From Mikania micrantha (lineage: Eukaryota > Streptophyta > Magnoliopsida > Asterales > Asteraceae): a DNA stretch of 64,000 bases. The position numbers were made by a program, and so were the translations under genes. Of the stretch, positions 47,602-57,984 are shown piece after piece (within the stretch, counting starts at the first letter, position 1; the number at the start of each line of letters is the position of its first letter). Below the pieces are notes generated by a model. That model was not told where the DNA came from. It saw only the letters and a list, made by a program, of their open reading frames with translations, and did not search any database. The DNA is taken from NCBI GenBank assembly GCA_009363875.1, contig CM018687.1, positions 20,118,764-20,182,763 on the forward strand, read 5' to 3'.

Positions 47602-47995
47602 GGTTCGTGAACAATTTGGCCGAACCTTCTCCATAACGAGTTCAGATGAGCGAAACTAGGGGCACATTGGGCGAACCCTGAACCACGAACCTGCAAGTCT
47701 GAGCCACGAACCCTGTAGACCTTCTGCACTGAACCTGCAACCATATGTCAGTCGAACCTAGGGTGGCGAACCCTAGGACTCACGAACCATCTCCGCCGAA
47801 CCAAATAGGTCACGAACCTTTAACCCTTAGCCGAACTATAGCACCGAACCATATTACTCACGAACCTCAGTGGAATGCTATGAACCTATGGCTAGTTAGG
47901 AGATGGCCGAACCCTTTTGAGAACCCACGAACCTTATGTGGCCGAACCTAAGGATGACTTAGCCGAACCTATCCTGGTTATCCATAGGTTCGCTG
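47602..47995 (+). repeat. CGAACC/GGTTCG array in LTR B1
   Basis: About 20 copies of CGAACC at 12-35 bp spacing with unrelated DNA between them. The matching block of B2 is at 53,870-54,420. Confidence 0.7.
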
Positions 47996-48823
47996 TCTTG
48001 GGGGAATGCCAAGTCTAAACAATCTCGAAACCCTTAATTACTATTTCGCATTATTTATGTTGAATTATTTAGAGATTTTGAAGGTGGTGGACAATTGATA
48101 ATCAAGGACTCACAATGGGCCTAGGTGGGCCCAAATGGGTAACATAATCCCATCACGTGTGAACATAATCCTTACTTAAAAACATTTATGTTTTATCAAA
48201 AGGAATCATTTGGAAAGGCAAAATCATCAAGTGGGGTCTAAGTGGGCCCAATGGGCCTAGTTAAGCCATCACATGTTAATCATTAATTTAAATTAAGCTA
48301 ACTATATTTAAATAAAAGAAATGATCTATAAACTTTGATAAATTAAATTAAAGGATTTTATAAACTAATGAATTTAACTTAGAATGAATTTGATTAAAGC
48401 ATATTAATGAAGACTTATTGTAACTAATTATGGAATATGGGTTATCAATGGGTAATTAAGTTAGATTAGCTAGATTAAATCATAGAAGCACTTTAGTAAA
48501 TTAAGGCACTTAATTGCACACCGAGACCAAACCCTAGTTACGACGGTTAATACGTATACTTATCGTATTCTAATTCTTTTAAAACAACTCAGGAACTGAA
48601 GATACGTAGTCTACAAACAAGAACGCGCATTTGTGATAGGACGTTAGACATCAACGCAGGTGAGTTCATTGCCCCTTTTCTAAACATTTTTGTTTTATAA
48701 ACGCGGGGCTGAGAAGCATGCGTAAATTATTTCCTTTGGATTATATTTACTTAAATGTTTTTACTTGTGTATGTTTTACATGTATAACTGTTATTCTAGA
48801 CTCCTGTCTAGGTGAACTGTTTC

Positions 48824-49215
48824 AAATCAAAGAACTATTTTCAGAGAACTATTTTCAAAGAACTAAAGATCTAAACCAAAGAACTATTTTCAAAGATCTA
48901 TTTCAACGAACTAACGATCTATTTCAACGAACTATTTCAAGAGTGTGTTGTCAACGAACTAACGATCTATTTCAAAGAACTAAGTACAAAGAACTATTTC
49001 AAGGGTTTAACTGGGAAATATCAAAGATAGCATGTGTCATTCTTAGGTTTGAAAGATGTCCTAGCTAGACTGATCGAATATGAGACGCATGTTTGATGAT
49101 ATTTACAGTATTCCCTAACTGTTTTGAAGAACATCTGGGAAATGCTCAAAGATAACATGTGCCAAAGAACTAAAGAACTATACGAACTATGGACGGTCTA
49201 AAGAACTATAAAAGC
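48824..49215 (+). repeat. CAAAGAACTATTT repeats in LTR B1
   Basis: Words CAAAGAACTA, CAACGAACTA and GATCTATTT recur about fifteen times with variable spacing. Any open frame here is a repeat artefact. Confidence 0.6.
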
Positions 49216-49512
49216 CTATATATCAAAAGATGTCCTAGCTAGACTGATTGATTATAGGTCACATGTTTGATGAGGTTTACAGATCTCCTTTACTACTAAG
49301 TACCTGATTGCTATACTAGTCCACTCGAGTTGACCAAGGCCCAATCATTATGACTTAGATTTTATTAAATGTTTATTTATTAATTAACTAAGCATTTATG
49401 ACTGTTTCTACAATTGCTGTGGTTGATCATAGATGAATTTAAGGGATCAACATAGATTCCAAATGGTTGTATTTACAGGAACAAAGAACTGAAGAACTAA
49501 TGGGTTAATGGT

Positions 49513-49915
49513 AAGGGTGAAATGCTTAATTATCATTAACAACAATATGTTAAGCAGTCCGGTATGTGGTGGGACGGTGGCTGGGGCTTGTCCCCTACAT
49601 ATGCCCTATATATAAGCATACTTGATTGGATAACATAGGTGGTTGTTGATGAGGTTAAGGTTGTCACTTCGGGGAATCAAGGTAAACATTTTCAGGGTAA
49701 TCAAATGCTAAAAATCAAATGTCATGGAAATCAAGGTAGTGGAATGAAATGCTTAATTGTCACCCGGAACAATATATCATGTGGTTTAGGATGTGGTGGG
49801 ACGGTGGCTGGGCGGGCGGTAAGTTCGACCCTACATATGCCCTATATATAAGCATACTGAACTGGATGGTATAGGTGGTTAATGGTGAGGTTAAGATTGT
49901 CATTCAGGTTATTCA
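49513..49915 (+). repeat. ~226-bp tandem duplication with TATA box in LTR B1
   Basis: GTGGTGGGACGGTGGCTGG at 49,567 recurs at 49,793, each followed by CCTACATATGCCCTATATATAAG (key words CATATGCCC and CTATATATAAG). LTR B2 carries one copy only (near 51,850, minus strand). Confidence 0.7.
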
Positions 49916-50335
49916 AACTCATTTTATAAAATTATATGAACTCACCAACCATGTGTTGACTGTATTTTTGCATGACTTCTCAGGTGATAAACAGGTCAAT
50001 TAAGAAGCTTATGCTTTTGGACTGGGACTTCAGATAGAAGACTTAGTATTTTTGGACCTCCATACTTTTGGAACATCATTATACAATTATTTTGTATATC
50101 TTGTGCAGTTATAAGATAGAAATCTTATGATGTTTATGATAGATTTACATTGTTAAATTATGAACGATACGGATGTAATTTAACTTTGTAATTCTATTCT
50201 ATTTAGCATTTCTCATTTATATCATGTGCAATGTAAACAATCTGATCATCACGATTATCACTCACGATATCGCGTCTCGGGAATCTTCTGCCCGACGGGG
50301 AATCCGATCCATCCCCGCCGGCTCGGGGTGTGACA

Positions 50336-51291
50336 TGGGGGTTAACATTGGTGAAGATCCTTTAAAAATATTGGCTGAAATAATTAATTGTGTGGCGGGG
50401 AGATTTCCTTTTACATATCCGGGTGTTCCAATAGGGGCCAATATGAATCGTATTTCTATGTGGAAACCGGTGATGGATGTCTTCTATAGGAACTATCACT
50501 ATGGAAAGCTAAAACATTATCTATTGGGGGAGGCTTACACTTGTGAAATCAGTTCTCAACAGTCTTCCAATTTATTTTTTATCCCTTTTTAAAGCACCTG
50601 CAGCAATAATTGACATTCTAGAAAAAAAAAGGAATATGTTTCTTTGGGGTGGTACGATCGATAACAAAAAGATCCACTAGGTAAAATGGGACTTGGTTGT
50701 TCTATCAAAGGAGAAAGGGGGTTTGGGAGTGGGAAACTTAAGGGATGCAAATTTGGGGCTGTTGGCCAAATGGTGGTGGAGGTTCAAGACGTAGCCGGGG
50801 AGAATATGGAGGCGGGTGATTGAATCAATCCACACATCTTTGCGTGACCCGGATTTTATTCCTTGTAAGCCAATAATAGCGGGTACATGGAATAATATTA
50901 GAAGAATTGAAGCTCCATTGTTGGAACATAATATTCATTTGAAACAGCTCATAAGGGGTGAGTTAGGTGATGGAAACTCTTTGGCCTTTTGGTTGGATTC
51001 TTGGGTTGGGGACGTTCCTTTAAAGTTTCAGTTCCCTCGATTATTCAGAATGGAAAGGGACAAACTTTACAGCGTTAATAAAAGACTTGAGTGGGTGGAT
51101 GGTCAGTCGGTAATTCAATGGGATTAGAATTCGCAGCTAGTTGGAAGTGAGGAAATGAAGGAGTTAAACAATTGTACTGAGCTCATTAGGGGCACTCGCT
51201 ATTATGGTGGCATTGATCGTTGGGTCTAGAAGGGGGATAATAACAACATTTTCACTGTCAGCTCTATTAGGGTGTTATGTTCGAAGGCAAA
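50336..51291 (+). pseudogene. LINE relic, part 2 of 3 (after RT catalytic box)
   Basis: Continues with GVNIGEDPLK, YPGVPIGANMNRISMWKPV, the WGG...KKIH segment, AKWWWRFK, FIPCKPIIAGTW, GDGNSLAFWLDSWVGDVPL. It ends at VLCSKA where LTR B2 is inserted. Blocks follow the intact order of the LINE at 23-28 kb. A TAG occurs where that LINE has Glu (RFKTE). Confidence 0.85.
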
Positions 51292-51656
51292 TGTCACACC
51301 CTGAGCCGGCGGGAACGGATCGGGTTTTCCCGTCGGGCGGAAGGTTCCCGGGGCGCGATATCGTGAGAGATAATCGAATGATCAGATTGTTTACATAGCA
51401 CATGATAAATAAAGGAGAAATGCTAACACATCAATGATATAGAACTTACAAGATTAAATTACAATGTATCGTTCATAATTTAACCGAGTAAATCTATCAA
51501 AAGAATCAATGAAACTATATCTTGTATCTGTACAATATATACAAAAGATGATTCATTGTTTTTGTCATCAAAAGCATGCAACACAAAATGAAGCTAGGTT
51601 TTCTACAAGTCCGCTAGCTTAGTCCAAGCACGTAAGTAGCTACACCTGTTCATCAC

Positions 51657-53086
51657 CTGAGAAATCATGCATTTAAACAAAGTCAACACTAGGTTGGTGA
51701 GTTCATAAGTATGTTAATTGAAAACCTTGATTCATTCACATGCACGATCACAATGTATGTTATGTTACTTCTATGTTGTATGTTTATCTGTTCACCCAAT
51801 GACTTCTCAATAGTTATATTTACAAGTATTATTTCATCCTAGTAGTGATGCTTATATATAGGGCATATGTAAGGGAACTGAGCCCTAGCCAACATCCCAC
51901 CACATCACTACTAGAACTCCACACTACTTGCAATACAACTATTGATTTCCATTCCCAAATCCACATGTTCATCTCAATCTTGATCACCTGTGATATCATG
52001 TATAGAATAATATGATGATTGCATTGTGGTTATCAAACTGAAGTATTGATAATCAATATATGTGTTAAGGATATTAGATTCTCAATCTGTTCCTTGTATT
52101 ATTCTATAATTTTGGGGTTAACTGTTGTTTCACTTTTAAATATTAAAAGTGTTAGTTAACTATTTGTAATGTATTCTCAAATGCAACGTATAGAGCCCAA
52201 AAGGAGTCCATTGTGATCCTCACGTAATCAGATTACAATGCACCCGATTCACCTCTATCCCGCCGTGTGATCCCATAGCCTTCATCAAAACTGTTACTAA
52301 TAATATGACATGAGAGAAAATAAATTCCTCAGTCTACTAGTCCACAGGTAACGATGGATGATGTACATCGATGTTATTGTGTATCTCAATGTGGGATGTT
52401 CTCATGTAATTAACAAGATCGAATAAGAACTAGTCTTATTACGTTATGTTAATCATTGTGTGAATGATATTGTCATCATGAAGTTACGTTATCATGATTA
52501 TCATTCATGTAATCCATATGTTCACCATGTAATCCTTAAGCTGTAGTAAGAACTAGTCTTAGTACCCTTAAGTGACGCAGGTGGTGGATGATCAATGCGT
52601 TCATACTATCGCATAGTATGTTTTTAAGTTGTAAACTAAGTGTTATAAGTAATTGACTTATCACACTTGGTTTATTATAATGTGGAATGATATTTAGAAG
52701 ATGTTTTATCTTCTAATCATTCATGTGTGGTGCCGTGTCATCATGTTTCTCTGTAATTGTTCTCATTGTTTGTTTGTGTATGAATTGTCTCAAAGTTTGC
52801 TCATGTAGGAATAACTAAGTGTTGTGAGATAAAATCTTACAACTATGTTATTCTAGTGTGTTGATGAACTATGAAATTATATTATCATATTCATCTGAGT
52901 TTCCCTGTTATCTCATGATCATACAAGCATGCAATGATAGGCGATAATAAACAATTTAATATTATCTAAATCAAAGCATAAACGATATGTTAATCAAAAC
53001 TTTTAAACAAGTAAAAGTAAGCATGTTTCTCAGCCCCGAAGGTTTAAAATCAGTTAAGATTAAAGAAAAGGGGCATATGAACTCAC
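51657..53086 (-). other. Predicted intron inside LTR B2
   Basis: Minus strand AAG|GTGAGT with GCCCCTTTT shortly after. GAACTCACCAACC, TTGAC and TGATTTCTCAG|G make the acceptor. Model length 1,430 nt. Sites correspond to those in B1. Splicing is inferred. Confidence 0.4.
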
Positions 53087-53869
53087 CTTGTTGTGGCAGT
53101 GGTTGACTTAGCTTAAAATAAGAATTGCACGCGCTCTTTGTTGTTCTTGTTGTTGGTTTCACGATCCTGTATTGATTTCACATTGTATTTAACTTAATTG
53201 TATGTGTCTTTAAGTGAATATTTGTATGCGTTCTGGTGTTAGCCCTTACAGTTGGCCAACCCTCTTGGTCTTGATCATTATTCGGCCTTGAATTTCCTTG
53301 TTGTATAATACACTAACACCTATTCCAGTTTAGTTTAATTTAGTTTATAATATTGTATTACACTTGTTTTAACCAAATTAGAACTCTATCAAAAATAGTT
53401 CTTAAGTGTTAGGTTTATGCATTTTCAAAACTTTGTCATCTTTGAATAACACTTGTTTATTAACCTTCTCCTTTTGTATGTTGTGTTCCAAAGAAACCCC
53501 ATAGGCCGAATGTGTAGATGTAGATCAAATAGGGCATCCCGATCAAATCCCATGGTGTGTGTCAAATTAATTGTTATGGGTTGATCCTAACTAAGGATGG
53601 GCCGAGAGAGAGTAGCCATGGGTCCAACAAGTTCTCATGGGCCACGTGGGTGTTGTTTGGGTCAAAGTTAGCTAACCCATTGGGTCAATGTATGTAAATG
53701 GGCCAACTAGTTTCTCTTGGGCCGAAAATGGGGATCGGATACGTTTGCTTGGGCCGTTCTAATGGTGTGGGTCGACCATTTATTTATGGGCTTGTTATGT
53801 TACTCAATTCGAATAACATGTGGGACGGTAGTTAGATTGGGTTAACCGCATCAATGTTGCAACCGGTTG

Positions 53870-54420
53870 GTAACCTGAGCAGCGAACCTTTTGGGTTCAA
53901 GGGTGGCTAGGTTTGGTTAAGTGATGAAGGTTCGGTGCCCTTCATAAGGTTTGGATGAACATGTAGTTCACAGGTTCGGCATTTAAAAGTTCGGCGACAT
54001 CAAGGTTCGCCAAGCGATTGGGTTCGCCCATGCATGATCCTACATGGTTCGGCTAGTGTAGTCTAGGTTCGGCTGCATGGTCCCAGAGGGTTCGGTTTGA
54101 CTCTCACAGGTTCGGCAAAGGGATGTTGTTCCAAGGTTCGTGAGCCTCGGTTCGGGAGTCTATCAGGTTCGGCTAAGATGTAATCTTCATGCAAAGGAAG
54201 ATTCGTTTAGGGTTGTGCATGGGAGGTTCGCCTCTATAGGGTTCGGGGAATGGAAGTTCAGCCAAGGGTTCGTCCAAATGGAAGAGGGTTCGCTGGGGTG
54301 TAGGGTTCGGCTGTACGGAGGTTCGTGGCAACCACAGGGTTCGGCCATCAGTGATTGTGTCACACACGCAGGGTTCGGCCATGACTAGCCACCCCCACGA
54401 ACCTGTAGCCTCTTTCTCAT
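53870..54420 (-). repeat. GGTTCG array in LTR B2
   Basis: More than 20 GGTTCG words on the + strand, many GGTTCGGC, spaced 15-40 bp. It corresponds to 47,602-47,995 in B1. A long open frame across it is an artefact of the repeat. Confidence 0.7.
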
Positions 54421-55600
54421 CAACACCATTTGCGAGCTTGCTGTTCCCATGACTGTTGTTGTGTTGTTGATGTACCAAGAACATCCTTAGAAGGTATAGA
54501 GTTGACTTACAAGGTCCTAGACCGGTTGGGTGAGTTGAGTCGATTATGGGGGTAAAAACCCTAATTTCATGAGTTTTCTTTTGCTCATACCTCGGTTTTG
54601 GCTGGATAACTTCTCAGATCGGTTGTACTTCCTTGTAGAGGAGATCAAGAGCTATGCGTGGACACCAAGAACGCCCGATTTAGTCCACAAACGAGTGAGA
54701 TACGACGAAGCTTTGAAGGTTGATAATGGTGGTGGAAAGGAGGTGGCCGGAAATTTAGTGTAGAGGGAGAGTGGAAAGTGAGAAAATGAGGAAGTAGGGT
54801 TCATTTAGGGTATTTATACCCCGAGAGGGTTCGGGTTTGTTTCGGTTGTTCGGTTCGTGATTTCGTCACGTATCCGGAATTTTACGCGTAATTCATATCT
54901 TTTAATTAAAAGAAGTTAATTTAATTATTTTGATGAGTTTCATAATTGTAAAAATATTATTTATTCTATTTTATTAATTTATTTTCGTTCGTGTCGTGTT
55001 TTCATTTTCGTTTCGTCGGATCGCGTCACCATCGCGCGTATTCGTTCGAATCGTCATTCGAACGAACACGACAATGGTTTTGCTTTCCGACTTTTGTTTT
55101 CTACTTTCCAATCATCATTTCAGAACGTTAAACTCACAGATATGTTTGTGTGAATCGTCACCCACGCAAAAACACTGTCAGTTCACTATTCTGAAATAAC
55201 ACTGCAATATTGTTTTAAATTGTATTTCTTCACTGTCGGACTCAACTAAACATCCTGTTTTCACATTGTTTTCACATTGACTTATCGGTCATCTGATCCC
55301 TGTCATCTATGGATGTCAGATCGCAACCGATTTGTTCTTGTTATTTGTATGAACACTGTTGTTTCTCATGATTTGTTGTGTTATTGTACTTAGGTTTTCA
55401 CTTAAATACACACAACTAATGTTTCAAATGCGTGTTGTACTAACAGTATTTAAGTTTACGCAAAAATACGTACAACTGTTTCTTGTATTTTGAATTCTGT
55501 TAATACAAGTACTGTTTATACACATGTAATTACACATAGTTACTGTTGAAAGTACACGTAACGTATGGACTTGCCGGCCGGTCAGGTACTAGTTGTCACA

Positions 55601-56237
55601 GCAAGAGCTGGGGGAGATCATTTTGTTATGCATTGGAGAAAATGGGTTCCCATCAAAGTTAACATCCATGCTTGGAGAGCTCAAATGGATAGGATTCCAA
55701 CCAAAGAGGCTTTGGCTAAAAGGGGGTGCTACAATGGGACTATGTCATGCGTCCTTTGTGGGGAGGGGATCGAAATAGAACTTCATCTATTTTCTTCTTG
55801 TTTTACAGCTACCATGTTATGGCAATGTACATCTTCTTGGTGTAAACTCCAACCTATCTATGTTTAATCTGTTAAAGATCTGCTTGAGGTGCATTGTCTG
55901 GGCAGTGGGTGTAAACGGTATAAAGAGGCTATTTATGCAGTTATTCTAACAGCCATATGGTGTATTTGGAAAAGTAGAAATGAGTTTATCTTCAATCGGA
56001 GGACAAGATCAAGTCATAAAATTCTTAAGGAGGTGCAATCGCTATCCTTTTTTTGGGTAAAACAGAGAACTAGGTGGGAACTTCTGACATGGGAGGATTG
56101 AATTTCTTTTTCCTTTTGAGTTTTTCTTTTTTGTTTTTGGTTGGTGGTAATTGTATCTCTTTGTTGTACGTGTGAGTTTTAGCATCTTGCTTTCTCGTTT
56201 GGTGTTTTAATAAAATTTCTGCCCTTCAAAAAAAAAA
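55601..56237 (+). pseudogene. LINE relic, part 3 of 3 (zf-RVT and poly(A) end)
   Basis: Starts AGGDHFVMHWRKWVPIKVNIHAW and has the zf-RVT block CVLCGEGIEIELHLFSSC, then ICIWKSRNEFIF-like residues (WCIWKSRNEF) near 55,960. The frame ends with TGA at 56,099-56,101. The 3' UTR has TTTTAGCATCTTGCT, shared with the other LINE, and ends in a short A run at 56,228-56,237. Confidence 0.88.
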
Positions 56238-56611
56238 GATAACTTACACCAAACAAGAAAGTGTTTTAGGGTTCCTCCCGAGTTCATTTAAGGAGAGAAA
56301 AGAAGTGAATTGGAAGGAAAGGAGAAACTTGTTTGTGTTCCCGAGTTTATTTAACAAAGGAAGGGAAAGAAAAATAACAAATGTTGTGTTCCCAAGTTTC
56401 ATTTAAGGAGGGAAATGGAAGGAAAAATAGGCAAAAAATTTTAGTTTTTCTTTCCTTCTGATTTGGGAAGAAATGGAAGAAAAGAATTCCCTTATTTTCT
56501 TTTCATACCCTCTCATTTCTTTTCTTTTCTTTTCTTTTCTTTTCTCTCCTATAATAAACTCGGGAAGTGAGGATTAGTCCTATGTTTCTTCCTTATCTTC
56601 CAAAAAGGATT
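56238..56611. other. Purine-rich repeats between LINE and PMD element
   Basis: Degenerate GAGTTCATTTAAGGAGGGAAA words occur three times, then a (TTTTC)n microsatellite at about 56,517-56,548. No gene. Confidence 0.5.
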
Positions 56612-57509
56612 TTTTTTAAAAAGTTGGGTCCTTTACGTGGGGTTCATCACAAATGGGGTCGTTAGTTTTTTTTACACAAATGGGTCCTTCACCAATGCCA
56701 AGGGCGAGTTCTCACACACCCCTCAGATTAAATTTCTTAATCCCCATAGAAGTCGCCACTAGCAGGGGCGAGATCTAGGTGGCTTTCCACCTCAACCACC
56801 ATTTTCCACTTGTGATCTTTAAACGAAAAAAATAAAAAAGGAGCCATCGCCCCTAGCATGGGCGAGATCTGGCATAAAAAACAAAAGCATAGCAACCATC
56901 GCCCCCAGCATGGGTGATTTCTGGCACAAAGGACAAAGGACAGCAGCCATCGCCCCTAGCATAGGCGATATCTCTTGTATGGTCACGTCATCCATTTACT
57001 CGTGAACCGTCCCCTGCCATCCATTTATTTTTTTTTGAAATCTTTATCCGTCCCCTGCCATTCATTTATTTTTTTCTGAAAAACCCGTTTGAATGTGGGA
57101 AGCACTTGCCCCTGGCAGTGGCAACTGCCTGGGTGTTGTCATTTCACCCATTTGTTTGAATTAATTGTTTGGGAACTGAGCCATTCGAACAACAATATAT
57201 ATCAATGTGGTGTATGTGGTGTTTCAAAACTTTCTAAGCACTTCGAACATACACATCAATTATCTCTTTCAATTTTTCTAAAATGAATACTCATTTTACG
57301 TCCAGTCCACTCAATAATGATTTGATATGGTTAAGCGGTAGTCATAGGGGGGTTATTATTTTCAAAACCCAGAAAGAGACGAAGGAATATTAAGAATTAG
57401 ACGAGACGATCAAGATTTCTGGGTGCATTTAAATTCAAATCCCATTCCCGAGAATGTTATGGAATTCATAACATTGACAGAATTTGGAGGTATCATTCTG
57501 TGTGGAAAC
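56612..57509 (+). repeat. Left inverted arm, includes a truncated PMD start
   Basis: Holds CATCGCCCCTAGCATGGGCGA repeats (key word GCCCCTAGCATGGGCGA, at least three times at 56,845-56,975). Then come codons matching MNTHFTSxPLNNDL and the WVHLNSNPIPENVMEFIT-like stretch of the PMD gene, with stops. It has ~45 bp around 57,205 not present in the right arm. Confidence 0.75.
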
Positions 57510-57984
57510 ATATCCAGAGACTCAAGTGATTCCTGACACCCCTCCTGAAAACCAAATACAATCGAATGGTAGGTCGCTTTGAATGAGATCGGTAGCATGG
57601 CAAAATTGTCAAACGAAGAAAGCTTCACGTTCGATAACATTCAAAGAAGATGAACCCGAGAAACTTCCGGTTATGAACTCACCCAACCCGCACGCTGATG
57701 CATTTAAAATCCCTCCAACAGTGGCACGTCAACGCTAGTTTTAATAACGTATAACCTTTTAATCATGTTATTTATGTTGTTAGATAAGTAAGTTGTTAGA
57801 TGTTTATCTTGTTATCTAAATTGTTAACTGTTTATCTTATTTTTTAAATTGTTAAGTATTTATATTAATATTTAAATTGTTATGAATATCTAACAAATAA
57901 AATAACACACATATAAGAATTCATGCATAAAATTTAACAAATACACATACAAAATAAAATAAAATGTTCAATATAAAATTATAT
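57510..57984 (+). other. Centre of the element, left part
   Basis: The coding-like stretch at 57,510-57,745 (conceptual ETQVIPDTPPEN and KEDEPEKLPVMNSP) does not continue the PMD and was not identified. It may be the end of a second, lost gene. The rest is AT-rich with TTGTTATCTAAATTG repeats. Confidence 0.4.

Larger units (their letters stand above)
48660..49983 (+). other. Predicted intron inside LTR B1
   Basis: CAG|GTGAGT at 48,657-48,665 with GCCCCTTTTC after 6 nt. GAACTCACCAACC, TTGAC at 49,956-49,960 and GACTTCTCAG|G ending at 49,983 form the acceptor. Model length 1,324 nt. It includes a TATA-like CTATATATAAG, so transcripts starting there would lack the donor. Splicing is inferred. 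Confidence 0.4.
46534..50335 (+). mobile_element. Giant solo LTR B1 (3,802 bp) inside the LINE relic
   Basis: TGTAACATCAG...GGGGTGTGACA with a perfect 5-bp target duplication TGGGG at 46,529-46,533 and 50,336-50,340. LINE codons rejoin exactly across it. No internal gene and no second LTR, so it is a solo LTR. Contents: a CGAACC array, CAAAGAACTA repeats, a predicted intron and a duplicated TATA-containing block. It is homologous to B2 (inverted) and B3. Gypsy origin is inferred from the end sequences. Confidence 0.8.
51292..55600 (-). mobile_element. Giant solo LTR B2 (4,309 bp) inside the LINE relic
   Basis: On + it reads TGTCACACCCTGAGCC...GTTGTCACA, that is TG...CA on both strands. The target duplication is GCAAA (51,287-51,291) against GCAAG (55,601-55,605), one mismatch. 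With the LTR removed the LINE frame reads VLCSKA-R-AGGDHF without a break. It is the inverse of B1: its left 130 bp match the reverse complement of B1's right end closely. Contents match B1. Confidence 0.78.

Noticed and set aside
53870..54484. Open frames on both strands across the GGTTCG array
   Set aside because: Low stop density comes from the repeated word. No domain, and the homologous block in LTR B1 does not keep the frame.
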